Shown one piece after another: positions 18,116 through 27,295 of a DNA stretch of 64,000 bases. The first letter of the stretch is position 1. The number at the start of each line of letters is the position of its first letter. This stretch comes from an uncultured Candidatus Melainabacteria bacterium (GTDB lineage: Bacteria; Cyanobacteriota; Vampirovibrionia; Gastranaerophilales; Gastranaerophilaceae), in the NCBI GenBank assembly GCA_934691935.1, contig CAKUTH010000002.1, forward strand, positions 1 to 64,000, read 5' to 3'. A program made the translations under genes and the position numbers. Below the pieces are notes generated by a model, which saw nothing but the letters and a program-made list of their open reading frames with translations, was not told where the DNA came from and ran no database searches.

Positions 18116-18413
18116 ATTTGGTATTCCAAATAGTACAATTGATTTGATTAACAAGCTATTTGCTTCAATTAAAGAAATCAATGAAGTGAAACTTTTCGGT
18201 TCTCGCGCAAAAGGAAACTTCAAAACTGGCTCAGACATTGATTTTGCAATCACTGGCGATATTGAAGAAAAACTTTTAAGGCACATAGCATCCGAGCTTG
18301 ATGAATTACCAACGCCGTACAAATTTGACGTTATAAATTACAACGATATCGACAATCTAGCATTGAAACAAAATATCGATAACGACGGAATAATATTTTA
18401 CACAAAAAACTAG
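18108..18413 (+). CDS. Minimal nucleotidyltransferase (MntA/HI0073-like), putative antitoxin
   Basis: 101 residues. VKLFGSRAKGNFKTGSDIDF carries the GSx10DxD motif of the pol-beta nucleotidyltransferase superfamily, with the two metal-binding Asp in SDID. Overlaps the upstream HEPN gene by 8 bases, so the two are translationally coupled. By analogy with MntA it would AMPylate the HEPN partner; that activity is inferred from the family. Confidence 0.87.
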   Translation: MDKFGIPNSTIDLINKLFASIKEINEVKLFGSRAKGNFKTGSDIDFAITGDIEEKLLRHIASELDELPTPYKFDVINYNDIDNLALKQNIDNDGIIFYTKN

Positions 18414-18444
18414 CAGAAAATATCACAATCTTTGCAATATAACC

Positions 18445-18852
18445 CTATTCTCCAACCCTGAATTCTGCTGAGGTAAAGACTTTTTGCGGGTTGTCTTTTG
18501 AATACACTTTCATAATATAAAACCCTTTTTGGTTTAATACAAGATAATCCGTGTAATAATTTACTTCTTCATCTTTCAATCTAACATCTTTTGTCCAAAC
18601 CAAATTATATCCTAAGCGTCCGTATGAATTATCTTTTTTTATAACTTGAATATACATATATCGCGATTGAATTTTTTTCGGAATAAACACAAGATAATAT
18701 ATCCTTGCCCCAACAGGAAAAATTACAGAATAATCATAGATTGTTTTCTCATTTATCGGATTACGATTAAACAATATCGCGGGCTTGTCAGGCTTAACAC
18801 AACCTGTGCACAAAATCATCATCAAAATAAGTATTGAAAATAACTTCTTCAT
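18445..18852 (-). CDS. Probable lipoprotein of unknown function
   Basis: 135 residues. MKKLFSILILMMILCTGC looks like a lipoprotein signal peptide with the lipidated Cys after CTG (the -3 residue is Cys rather than Leu, a weak match). The mature part appears beta-rich, with no domain I recognise. It lies 19 bases downstream of the exported TPR gene on the same strand and may be part of its operon. Confidence 0.65.
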   Translation of the reverse strand: MKKLFSILILMMILCTGCVKPDKPAILFNRNPINEKTIYDYSVIFPVGARIYYLVFIPKKIQSRYMYIQVIKKDNSYGRLGYNLVWTKDVRLKDEEVNYYTDYLVLNQKGFYIMKVYSKDNPQKVFTSAEFRVGE

Positions 18853-18870
18853 TAATTTTCACCTCAATAT

Positions 18871-20892
18871 TTATTTTGAAAGCTGTTCTATTTTTTCTTG
18901 AACAGATTTTGCTGTCGCCTCATCTTTGTTATGAACCAAGAAAATCTTGTAATTATTCAATGCTTCTTTAGTATTTCCGTCTTGTTCATAAGCCAAACCT
19001 AAAGCATAGTAGGCATATCCATAATTCGGATTAAGTGTAATTACACGATGAAAACATTCTTTTGCCTTGTTATTATTTTTATCATTTGCATACACAAGCC
19101 CAAGATTAAACCAGCCATCTGTATAATTAGGATTTACAACAATTGATTTTTTGTAAAAATTAGTTGCATTTTTATTATCGTTTTTCATCTTGTAAATATT
19201 GCCCAATTTCAACAACGTAACCTCATCTGACGGATTGAGCTTCAATGCCTCTTGATAATTTTTTATTGCAACATCATAATTTTTATTTTTGTAGTTATCA
19301 TCTCCCAATAAAATCAAATCTTTGTTGGCTTTAACGTCGTCGTCATTGTTATCCATAGTAAGCACAACTTCTGTAATACCACCAGACGAAGTATCAGAGA
19401 TTTTAACCTCAGATTTATTCGTGTCAGAAATAAATTCTGCAAATGCCTTGCTGTATTCAGCTCTATCTGGCGACATTGCAATAGCTTTTTCGAAATATTC
19501 AGTCGCCCTATCATTCAAACCACACGCTCTATAACTTTGAGCAAGTCCAAAATATGCATAACTATCATTTGTATTTGCATCAATTGCTTTTTCAAACATT
19601 TCTGTTGCAAGTGAATAATTGTGAGCATTCAAATATTCATTACCTTGAGCGATATATGCAGATATTAAATTAGATTTTACAGTACCATTGTCTTTTACAC
19701 CCAAAAGCTCATTATACATTGCAATTGCGTCATTATATTTTTTCATAGAATGAAGAATGACTGCTTTGTTATATTTAACATCATAGTTGTCAGGTTTTGA
19801 CGCCAAAACTTCATCATAATATTTCAGGGCATTTGGATAATCTTTAACCAAGTGATAACATTCCGCTAAATCTTCAACCAAATCCAAATCACGCTTATCT
19901 TTTTGAAGTTCCAACGCTTTTGTATAATTTTGGATTGCCAAATCTAATTTGTTTAATTTTCGATATTCAATCCCGATATTTTGGTACCCTCTTGCATCTT
20001 GCGGGAAATTGGTAATATAAATTTTGTAGTTTTCAATCGCAGATTCGTCTTTTCCCATATCAGCCAAAAGGTTTCCATAATCAAAACGTAGCGAATGAAG
20101 TGATGGCTGTTGTCTAAAGACCACATCATATTGAGAAAGCGCTAACTGATTTTTACCTAATTCTTGATAAGAAAGTGCAAGATTTATGTGTGCAGAAGAA
20201 TTGTCTGGATCGGCATCAACAGCTTTTTCCAAAAATTCAACAGCTTTTTCATAATCCTTAACTTCAAATAAAGCTAAGCCATATTTAGAAAAATCTTTAA
20301 ACGCAGAAGGATTTTTTTCATAAATATTAGCATATTCATTTACTGCCGACTTGTAATCACCTGCTCTCAAATATGAACCTGCAAGGTTTTCACGCGCTTC
20401 ACGGTGCTGAGAATAAGTTGCTAAAAATTTATTATAATTTTCGATTGCAGACTTATAATCACCAAGTTGATATTGAACATTTGCAATATTCAAATAATTA
20501 TACAAATATTCAGGGCACATTTCCATTACTTTGTTATATGCGCTCAATGCTTCATTGTATTTACCTTGATTTTCATAAATACTGCCAACACTCACATAAA
20601 TATAACCATCGGTAGGTTTTAATTCTGCAACTTTACTATAAGCCTCTAAGGCGTTGTCGTATTCGCCCATTTCAGAATAAACACCAGCGAGTTTTGTATA
20701 AATCATCACATCGTTAGGAGATAGTGCCAAAGCCTCTGTCAATTTTTCAGCTGCAGTTTTGTAATCTTCTTTATATTCAGCCGAGCATGCTTGCTGGTAT
20801 AGCGAATTTGCCTGTGGCGTCATTGCTTGAACCTTTACTCCACACAAGATTACAGATAATAACAAAGCCGAAATCAATACCTTCTTATTAAT
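18871..20892 (-). CDS. Exported TPR protein; probable ATT start codon
   Basis: About 673 residues, a signal peptide followed by about 15 TPR units (for example DYKSAIENYNKFLATYSQH and AYYALGLAYEQDGNTKEALN). The reading frame extends up to an ATG at 20991, but that start would bury the signal peptide behind 33 charged residues. The natural N-terminus appears to be (I)NKKVLISALLLSVILCG, encoded from ATT at 20892, with GGGAGAG a few bases upstream. The other exported TPR gene at 22.3-24.2 kb starts MNKKLLIS in the same register, but with ATG. A TTG at 20877 is the next option. Probably periplasmic, possibly a scaffold for envelope complexes. Confidence 0.8.
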   Translation of the reverse strand: MNKKVLISALLLSVILCGVKVQAMTPQANSLYQQACSAEYKEDYKTAAEKLTEALALSPNDVMIYTKLAGVYSEMGEYDNALEAYSKVAELKPTDGYIYVSVGSIYENQGKYNEALSAYNKVMEMCPEYLYNYLNIANVQYQLGDYKSAIENYNKFLATYSQHREARENLAGSYLRAGDYKSAVNEYANIYEKNPSAFKDFSKYGLALFEVKDYEKAVEFLEKAVDADPDNSSAHINLALSYQELGKNQLALSQYDVVFRQQPSLHSLRFDYGNLLADMGKDESAIENYKIYITNFPQDARGYQNIGIEYRKLNKLDLAIQNYTKALELQKDKRDLDLVEDLAECYHLVKDYPNALKYYDEVLASKPDNYDVKYNKAVILHSMKKYNDAIAMYNELLGVKDNGTVKSNLISAYIAQGNEYLNAHNYSLATEMFEKAIDANTNDSYAYFGLAQSYRACGLNDRATEYFEKAIAMSPDRAEYSKAFAEFISDTNKSEVKISDTSSGGITEVVLTMDNNDDDVKANKDLILLGDDNYKNKNYDVAIKNYQEALKLNPSDEVTLLKLGNIYKMKNDNKNATNFYKKSIVVNPNYTDGWFNLGLVYANDKNNNKAKECFHRVITLNPNYGYAYYALGLAYEQDGNTKEALNNYKIFLVHNKDEATAKSVQEKIEQLSK

Positions 20893-21145
20893 AATGTCAC
20901 TCTCCCTTTCTTTTCTCCACAAATAAACGGAGTTTTTAAAGACTATACACATGTACATTATAACAAAAAAACAACATTTGTGCAAAGCCAATTGGGGAAT
21001 TGAAATATTTTACAATAGTGCTTAATATTAAATAGAAATCAAATACAAGAAATCTTTACAAAAATTTACAAGAAAATTTCAAGACAGTGAGCAAATTTTG
21101 ACTTGTTCTGGTTTTATACCACTAGAAAAATTTGTCAATATTTGT

Positions 21146-21151
21146 TATAAT
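21146..21151 (+). promoter_or_regulatory. -10 box upstream of a 51-residue ORF
   Basis: TATAAT preceded by TTTGT, 45 bases before the small ORF's ATG. No convincing -35. Confidence 0.4.
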
Positions 21152-21196
21152 GGCGAAAAATATATATGTGTAACTAAGTGAAAAAGGAGAATGTCT

Positions 21197-21352
21197 ATGT
21201 TAGCTACTAAAGTAACAAAAGAAAAAACGACAAAATCCAAATTCAACGACGAATTTGAAAATTATTTAAAAACACAATGTTTAAAAACAACGTTTAATGG
21301 AGTAGAACTTGAAACATTTTCTTGGTATAAAAAAGTTTTAGGACTTGCATAA
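21197..21352 (+). CDS. Small (51-residue) protein of unknown function
   Basis: Begins MLATKVTKEKTTKSKFNDEF and ends in FSWYKKVLGLA. AAGGAGA is 6 bases before ATG 21197 (an in-frame ATG at 21191 touches the ribosome site). Basic N-terminus and no membrane segment. It has its own -10 box and a strong terminator, so a real gene is likely although it is short. No family recognised. Confidence 0.65.
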   Translation: MLATKVTKEKTTKSKFNDEFENYLKTQCLKTTFNGVELETFSWYKKVLGLA

Positions 21353-21363
21353 ATAAAGAATTA

Positions 21364-21396
21364 AAAAAACCGCCTGTCATCGAAAGGCGGTTTTTT
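21364..21396. terminator. Bidirectional terminator
   Basis: AACCGCCT / AGGCGGTT stem with an A run before and six T after, between the convergent 51-residue ORF and engB. It can serve both. Confidence 0.9.
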
Positions 21397-21410
21397 AATA
21401 ACAATAAATT

Positions 21411-21983
21411 TTATTCTTTCAATAATTGTTCAAAGATTTTTTCATTATACCTATTATCAACGTTGCTAAAAGGCAACACAATTCCACCAAACTCTTTTTC
21501 TACATATTTTACAACATTAAGAGTTTTTGACTTTGGAACGTAATCCATCTTTGTAATTATCGTAAAAATTGGTAAATTATAGGCGTTTATCCACTCACGC
21601 ATCTGATAATCATTTTTTTGTATCGGATGACGCCCATCGACAAACTGTATTAGAGATTTAATCTGCTCTCTATTTAAAAGATATTCCTCTAAATACTTTT
21701 GCCACCTGTTTTGTGCCTCTTTGGAAACCTTTGCATAACCATATCCTGGCAAATCCGCAATCATAAATTTATCAGAAAATTGAAAGAAATTGATTAGCCT
21801 AGTTTTTCCTGGAGTATTTGATGTTTTGGCTAATTTTTTATGATTGGCAATCCCATTGATAAATGAGGACTTCCCAACATTTGAACGTCCAAGTAACGGA
21901 AACTCTGGTAGCGTGTAATTTGGACACTGCGATAACTTTTCCGCACTTATTAAAAATTTTGCTTGCATAAATTTTGTAGCCAT
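21411..21983 (-). CDS. engB: Ribosome biogenesis GTPase EngB/YsxC
   Basis: 190 residues from MATKFMQAKFLISAEKLSQ, close to the usual EngB length. G motifs: LLGRSNVGKSSFINGI (P-loop), TPGKTRLINFF, DLPGYGYA, and TKMD (guanine specificity). It acts in large-subunit assembly. This ATG is preferred to an upstream one at 22025 because TATACT ends exactly 6 bases before it, the leaderless pattern seen in other genes of this window. Confidence 0.93.
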   Translation of the reverse strand: MATKFMQAKFLISAEKLSQCPNYTLPEFPLLGRSNVGKSSFINGIANHKKLAKTSNTPGKTRLINFFQFSDKFMIADLPGYGYAKVSKEAQNRWQKYLEEYLLNREQIKSLIQFVDGRHPIQKNDYQMREWINAYNLPIFTIITKMDYVPKSKTLNVVKYVEKEFGGIVLPFSNVDNRYNEKIFEQLLKE

Positions 21984-22051
21984 AAACAAAGTATACCACG
22001 AGCATACCAATAAGTGAATAGGCATAATTTGTGTCGGAACAAAATGACAAA

Positions 22052-22303
22052 CTACTTCATTGCTTTTTCTTTTTGTTCTTTCAATCTTTGTTTGAACAAA
22101 ACTTTTTGAAAAATATTATACATTTTTTCACTATTCACAACGGTGATTTGTGTTTTTTTGTTGACAAAATCAATACCAATATAAGGTTTTTGGCTAAAAA
22201 TATTATTCTCAATATTTACAAGTTGAAACAGCCCCTCAGTTAATACGCTGATGGGCTCTCTCAAAAATATATCAAATGTTTTTCTTATATCGAATTTTTT
22301 CAT
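22052..22303 (-). CDS. Small protein of unknown function, coupled to exported TPR gene
   Basis: 83 residues, basic C-terminus (QRLKEQKEKAMK), no signal peptide. Its ATG shares a base with the stop of the upstream TPR gene (TAATG), so translation is coupled. No domain recognised. Confidence 0.6.
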   Translation of the reverse strand: MKKFDIRKTFDIFLREPISVLTEGLFQLVNIENNIFSQKPYIGIDFVNKKTQITVVNSEKMYNIFQKVLFKQRLKEQKEKAMK

Positions 22304-24159
22304 TAGTTTGATTTCGGCATAAACTGGCTTATCTTCGCCTCGATTTGCTGTCTGTCCGAAGCATCAGGGTTCATAGCCAGATATTGTTGATAGTACTTAA
22401 CAGCGCCACGATAGTTGAGTTCTTTTTCATAAGACATAGCTTTTAGTTTTGCGATTTGAGGGCTGTTGTGATAGAAGTCAATTGCGCGGTTGCAATATTC
22501 AATTGCAGATGCGTAATTGTTTTCTTGATATTGTCTTTGAGCAATATCAAAGAATTCATTTGACTTGATTTCACAAAGATTAATATAATCAATACCATTC
22601 TTTGCAATGATGTTATCAGGATCTTTCATCAAGGCTTTTTGTAAAGCAGTTCTTGCTGTTCTGAATTGTTTGTTGTGAACAAGAATTTCACCCAAATACA
22701 AATCATCTTCTACAGAATCTGAGAAATTAATTGCATTTTCAAACGTGTAAACTGCATCTTTTTCTCTGCCTAACGCCAAGTATGCTTCGCCCTTGATAAC
22801 ACTGTCCATCAAGTTGTTGCCAGCAGATTGAACAATGTAGTTCAAGCTGTCACGAGAAAGAGGTTCTTGGTGAACCAATCTTGCAAGTTTTAATTTTGCA
22901 AGGTGAAGTTCCAAATCTTCTGGGCATTTTTCGATAGCTTTGTTAATATAATCGTAAGCTAAATAAACTTCACGGTTTGTTGTAATACCGTTGTTTTCGC
23001 CACGGTCTTTTGCCATTTCGTAATATGTGTTTGCAAGTCCGATAATCGCATCATCATTGTATGTTTCATCACCAACAAGTTTTGTATAATAATCAAGAGC
23101 TTGATCATATTTTCTTGTATGTAATGCCATATTTGCAATTCTCAACTTGCTTTCAGAGTTATTTGGATTAATTGCAAGTGAAGTTTTCAATTGTTCCATT
23201 GCGAATTCTTCATCTGCACGGTTTTCGTAAATTGTAGCAAGGTTCATATAAGGTCTGATATTTTCAGGTTTTACAATCTGTGCTTTTTTGAATGAATTTA
23301 TTGCAGCAGCTTGGTTACCTTGTTTCAAATAAAGTTCACCTTGCAAAGTCAATGCTGGAGATGAATTTGGGTTTACATGCAATGAGTGGTTAACCCAAGT
23401 CAACGCTTTTGAATAATTTCCGCGACGAGTTTCGACTTGTGCCATGTGATACCACGCTGTCGGATTGTGAGTATTATATTTCATCGCTTTCATAAAACTT
23501 TGTTCTGCAGCATCAATATTGCCATTCATCATTTCTACAACACCAACGTTGTCGTGCGCGTTAGCAAACCCAGGGTTAATTTTCAAAGCTGTATTGAACA
23601 ACTCAAGCGCATCGTTTTTGTTACCTAATTTCAAAGTTGCAACGCCCATTGCGTTGTACGCTTGATAATAATTTTTGTCAATAGTTACAGCAGAAACAAA
23701 TTCTTTCAATGCAGAATTTATCAAGCCTCTTGTAGTTTTGATGTAATCAACATCAGATGCAGTTTGTCTTTGCATATAAACATAACCCTGTGCATAGTGG
23801 ACAATCGGGTTGTTAGGAGCTCGTTTAATTAATTTATCCAACTCAAACTGAGCAGGGTCAAGTTTGTGTTGTTTAGCCATAGAAACTGTTTTTAAAGCCA
23901 AAAGATTAACGTCGTTTGGTTTAGTTTCCAATAATTCTTTCAATTTTTGATCAGCCAAATCACAATGATTGTATTCAATTAATTTAGAAATCTCAGGATA
24001 TGGCTGTGATACTGATTTAATCGGATTAACTTTTTGCTCCGAATAAATGTTAGGTACAGTAGCAGTGTTCTTTTCTACTTGAGCCTGCAATTCTTTAGCA
24101 TAGACTTGCGTAGATAAAGCCATAACGACAAAAGTTGATATTAACAATTTTTTATTCAT
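22303..24159 (-). CDS. Exported TPR protein
   Basis: 618 residues from MNKKLLISTFVVMALS; GGGAG 6 bases upstream decides this ATG over one 33 bases earlier. Signal peptide cleaved near VYAKEL. About 12 TPR units follow (for example YYQAYNAMGVATLKLGNKND and NAHDNVGVVEMMNGNIDAAE). Probably periplasmic and protein-binding. It resembles the 18.9-20.9 kb gene in architecture, so the two may be paralogues. Confidence 0.83.
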   Translation of the reverse strand: MNKKLLISTFVVMALSTQVYAKELQAQVEKNTATVPNIYSEQKVNPIKSVSQPYPEISKLIEYNHCDLADQKLKELLETKPNDVNLLALKTVSMAKQHKLDPAQFELDKLIKRAPNNPIVHYAQGYVYMQRQTASDVDYIKTTRGLINSALKEFVSAVTIDKNYYQAYNAMGVATLKLGNKNDALELFNTALKINPGFANAHDNVGVVEMMNGNIDAAEQSFMKAMKYNTHNPTAWYHMAQVETRRGNYSKALTWVNHSLHVNPNSSPALTLQGELYLKQGNQAAAINSFKKAQIVKPENIRPYMNLATIYENRADEEFAMEQLKTSLAINPNNSESKLRIANMALHTRKYDQALDYYTKLVGDETYNDDAIIGLANTYYEMAKDRGENNGITTNREVYLAYDYINKAIEKCPEDLELHLAKLKLARLVHQEPLSRDSLNYIVQSAGNNLMDSVIKGEAYLALGREKDAVYTFENAINFSDSVEDDLYLGEILVHNKQFRTARTALQKALMKDPDNIIAKNGIDYINLCEIKSNEFFDIAQRQYQENNYASAIEYCNRAIDFYHNSPQIAKLKAMSYEKELNYRGAVKYYQQYLAMNPDASDRQQIEAKISQFMPKSN

Positions 24160-24255
24160 GTTTTCTCCCGAGGGTTCGTTAATAATTTTCATTTATTCTA
24201 AAAGTATTGTATAATAATGAATGTAAAAAATCAATCATGTAAACGTATTAGAAAA

Positions 24256-25170
24256 ATGACAGTAAACATTAATTCAAAACAAGATTTAGATGATTTTAAA
24301 TCGTATATAATTGCAGAGAAGAATTTTTCTGAGCATACCGCAAAAGCATACTGCTCAGACATTTTGAGCTTTTTGGTATGGATGGACGAACAATCCTGCG
24401 AAGATGTTAACTTTTCAAAAATACGAGAATACCTACATTTTATACAAAAATTTAATTATAAAAAAACTACAATTGCACGAAAAATTTCTTCTTTGAGAAC
24501 TTTTTATAAATATTTATATCGTGAACGCAGGGTGGAAATCAATCCTGCAATGAGTTTAACAAACCCAAAACGCCCAAAATCGTTGCCAAAATTCTTGACA
24601 CCAGATGAAGTTGAACAAATTTTGAACAACGTAAAAATCGAAACCCCAGCAGGATATAGAAATCGCACTATTTTAGAATTGTTATGGGCTACAGGAATGC
24701 GTGTGTCTGAACTTGCGGGATTAAATTTTGGTGATTTGAATTTAGATGAAAATGAAATTCGGGTTTTTGGTAAAGGTTCAAAAGAAAGAATTGTTCTTAT
24801 CACAGACAGAACAAAGAATTTTTTGGAACGATACATCGAAAGCGCTCGCGCACTGATTCCTAAAGGCTACAATATTGGAGAACCAAACGAAAATTCACCT
24901 GTTTTTATTAACAACACAGGCTATCGCTTGCAAACAAAAACCATTCGCAACGTAATTAATGACGTCGTAGATAAAATAAGTTTGCCAAAACACGTCACTC
25001 CACACGTTTTTCGCCACAGCTTTGCAACTCATTTAATTGAAAACGGAGCAGATTTGAGGGTTGTACAAGAGCTTTTGGGGCACGCAAACATTTCCAATAC
25101 GCAAATATACACTCACGTATCAACTCAACATTTGAAAGATGTTTATAACCAATCTCATCCAAGGGCATAA
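24256..25170 (+). CDS. xerC: Tyrosine recombinase XerC/XerD family
   Basis: 304 residues from MTVNINSKQDLDDF, typical Xer length. N-terminal SAM-like core-binding domain, then the catalytic domain with all expected residues: Arg in ATGMRVSEL, Lys in GKGSKER, HVFRHSFATHL (HxxR), and LLGHANISNTQIYTH (His and nucleophilic Tyr). It probably resolves chromosome dimers at dif rather than acting as a phage integrase; no mobile genes adjoin it. The ATG at 24217 is only 1 base after a TATAAT, so it cannot be used from that promoter and the later Met is preferred. Confidence 0.88.
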   Translation: MTVNINSKQDLDDFKSYIIAEKNFSEHTAKAYCSDILSFLVWMDEQSCEDVNFSKIREYLHFIQKFNYKKTTIARKISSLRTFYKYLYRERRVEINPAMSLTNPKRPKSLPKFLTPDEVEQILNNVKIETPAGYRNRTILELLWATGMRVSELAGLNFGDLNLDENEIRVFGKGSKERIVLITDRTKNFLERYIESARALIPKGYNIGEPNENSPVFINNTGYRLQTKTIRNVINDVVDKISLPKHVTPHVFRHSFATHLIENGADLRVVQELLGHANISNTQIYTHVSTQHLKDVYNQSHPRA

Positions 25171-25208
25171 GGAAGTGGGTGTCCGAAGGACAGGAGAGGG
25201 GTCAAAAA

Positions 25209-25231
25209 AACTCCTGCCTTTCAGCAGGAGA
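25209..25231 (-). terminator. Terminator of the pilin/YadA-head gene
   Basis: CTCCTGC/GCAGGAG stem followed on the minus strand by seven T, 60 bases after the stop of the 25.3-27.1 kb gene. Confidence 0.8.
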
Positions 25232-25291
25232 AGAATGATTGTGTAAATATTTCTATTTACACGTTACGTATGAAAAATTTTTACGAAACGA

Positions 25292-27088
25292 TTATTTAAC
25301 TTTTGCTTCAAGCTTGTCCAAACGCATTTTTAGCATTTTGTTGTCTTCTTGAAGTTGTTTTATAATTATTTCTTGTTGTTTTATTTGTTTTTGTTGTGTT
25401 TGATACTTCGCATCGAGTTCTTTTATAGCGTTGATTACGGCATAGAACATATCTTCCAGCCTAATCTTTAAAAATCCATCAGGCGCTTTTTTTACAGCGT
25501 TTGGAAAGACTTTTTGCAAATCTTGCGCGATTACACCGACTTGCGGAATTTTATCCTTGTCAGCTTTGTAGATATAGTTGTATATCTTTAACTGACGCAA
25601 CTTTGTAAGCCCATCTGTGTTTTCTTCACCAACATTTTTCAAACGACGGTCTGAAGATTTCATAAATTTATCAAACCAAGCCTGATCTTTGTTCGAGATA
25701 TCTTTCGGATATTTACGAAAATTATCGTTAGCACCTTCCATGTCATCCGATCTCAATACTCCATAATTAGAATTATTCGCGGGACGAGCAACTACAGCTG
25801 CATTTGTATTACTCAATAATACATTGCCTTCTACAACCAAATTCCCTGGAATATAAACCGTTGTACTAGAATCTCCCAAGAACATTATTTTATCTCTATT
25901 GTCAGCAGATGCATACGTAGTTCCTAAAGCTGGTCCTGAATCTTCGCCAATACAAGTTTTATTATTCCCTTTTACATAATAACAAGCATTAGTACCAATA
26001 GCAGTATTGCTACCACCTGTTTCATTGCTATACAATGATTGATAACCTACCGAAGTGTTATGTCCTGCATTGCTAGATGTAGTTCCTGATTTATACTGAG
26101 ACCGATAGCCAATAGCAGTATTCAAGTAATTTGATGACTTGGATGTACCGTACATTGCCTGATAACCAAGAGCAACATTGCCATTATTACCATTATCATG
26201 GTAGAACATTGCGCCATTGCCAATAGCTACGTTACCGTTTACGCCAGAAGTGCTACTAGCCATAGCGTCCTCACCTATAACGATATTGCCAGGTCCCATT
26301 GCTTTTGCGCCAGAACCTATTGCTATAGAACCTACTGCACCTGTTGTAGCTTTCGCTCCAGAGCCTATTGCGATAGAATCAGCTGCACCTGTTGTAGCTT
26401 CGTCACCTATAACTATAGAAGAATCTCCTTCTGCAACACTAGTATATCCAATTGCAACACTTTTTTCATTCGGAGCACTGGAACTTGCACCTAATGATGT
26501 GGAATATTTTCCTTCAGATTTAGTACCATAACCTAATGCTGTAGCCGAAGTTTCAGAAGCCTTTACATTATGTCCCACAGCTATAGAATACATACCTGTA
26601 GCCTTAGTACTACGACCAACGGCAACTGCATAGTTACCTGTATCTACAGCTCCACCAATTGCAACCGAATAATCACCAAATGTTCCACTGGTTGTTTGAG
26701 AGCCCAAAAGTATATTAGTAGTGCCACCAACGCGCAAATGAGCTAACTGCGTTGACCCCTTCTTGAACAGAATCATATCATCCAAGTCCGTTGCGTTGTT
26801 TATAATTAATTTCGCATTATCGCTATCAGCTCTTTCGTTTTGACCTATCATTGCGGCTTGATTACTAGACACGCTAAAATATGCGTTAATATTATCCTTT
26901 GCCCATTTCCAAGGTGAAGTCTGTATCGATGAATCAGCCTTCATCTTAGTTGTCATAATCGGCGCCATACATGCCAGTATAACACTCGCAATCAACAAGA
27001 CAACCATCATTTCGGCAAGGGTGAATCCCTTTTTCCCCTCTACCTCAAGGGGCGAGGAAAAAGGATTTCGTATTCCTTCCCTTTTCAA
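25292..27088 (-). CDS. Pilin-like N-terminus fused to YadA-type head repeats and an S74 chaperone domain
   Basis: 598 residues from a TTG. Order: prepilin motif G|FTLAEMMVVLLIASVILA (residues about 22-40); about 12 YadA-head-type repeats (DYSVAIGGAVDTGNYAVAVG, SIAIGSGAKA; residues about 130-390), as in trimeric adhesins; then an S74 intramolecular chaperone domain (SSDRRLKNVGEE, QVGVIAQDLQKVFP) and a C-terminal coiled coil. S74 domains of phage tail fibres trimerise their host protein and cut themselves off just before the Ser of SDxRLK. The product may be a trimeric adhesin delivered by a pilus-type machine. A GGAG-ATG start at 27248 upstream is out of frame through a 10-G run; 9 or 12 G would restore it. 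Confidence 0.82.
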   Translation of the reverse strand: MKREGIRNPFSSPLEVEGKKGFTLAEMMVVLLIASVILACMAPIMTTKMKADSSIQTSPWKWAKDNINAYFSVSSNQAAMIGQNERADSDNAKLIINNATDLDDMILFKKGSTQLAHLRVGGTTNILLGSQTTSGTFGDYSVAIGGAVDTGNYAVAVGRSTKATGMYSIAVGHNVKASETSATALGYGTKSEGKYSTSLGASSSAPNEKSVAIGYTSVAEGDSSIVIGDEATTGAADSIAIGSGAKATTGAVGSIAIGSGAKAMGPGNIVIGEDAMASSTSGVNGNVAIGNGAMFYHDNGNNGNVALGYQAMYGTSKSSNYLNTAIGYRSQYKSGTTSSNAGHNTSVGYQSLYSNETGGSNTAIGTNACYYVKGNNKTCIGEDSGPALGTTYASADNRDKIMFLGDSSTTVYIPGNLVVEGNVLLSNTNAAVVARPANNSNYGVLRSDDMEGANDNFRKYPKDISNKDQAWFDKFMKSSDRRLKNVGEENTDGLTKLRQLKIYNYIYKADKDKIPQVGVIAQDLQKVFPNAVKKAPDGFLKIRLEDMFYAVINAIKELDAKYQTQQKQIKQQEIIIKQLQEDNKMLKMRLDKLEAKVK

Positions 27089-27136
27089 GGGAAGGTTAGG
27101 ATGGGTTTGAGATCTTTCGCTTCGCTCAAGATGACA
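27075..27136. repeat. Palindromic repeat units in the pilin/YadA leader
   Basis: CCTTCCCTTTTCAAGGGAAGG with the TTAGGATGGGTTTGAGA tail, directly joined to TTTCGCTTCGCTCAAGATGA: the same two units, same order and orientation, as at 361-422. A third copy of each is at 55.16 and 55.26 kb. Confidence 0.85.
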
Positions 27137-27186
27137 AATCTTCCTTACTTCCTTACTTCCTAACTTACTTACGTTAGAGCTTAAAG

Positions 27187-27196
27187 CCCCCCCCCC
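27187..27196. repeat. Poly-G tract (10 G on minus strand) in pilin/YadA leader
   Basis: Ten C on the plus strand between a GGAG-preceded ATG at 27248 and the TTG at 27088. At this length the upstream ATG frame ends about eight codons after the run begins; loss of 1 or gain of 2 G joins it to the pilin frame. Confidence 0.85.
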
Positions 27197-27295
27197 ATTT
27201 GGCTATATTCCTTGTATAGCAAGGCTTTTCACGATTATTGTCAGACATTTTTCAACTCCCTTTTTTCTTTATTATAACCTATATAGTCAGATTTT

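Noticed and set aside
24217..25170. Phage integrase marking a prophage edge
   Set aside because: Length and motifs fit a housekeeping Xer protein and no phage genes or att repeats flank it.
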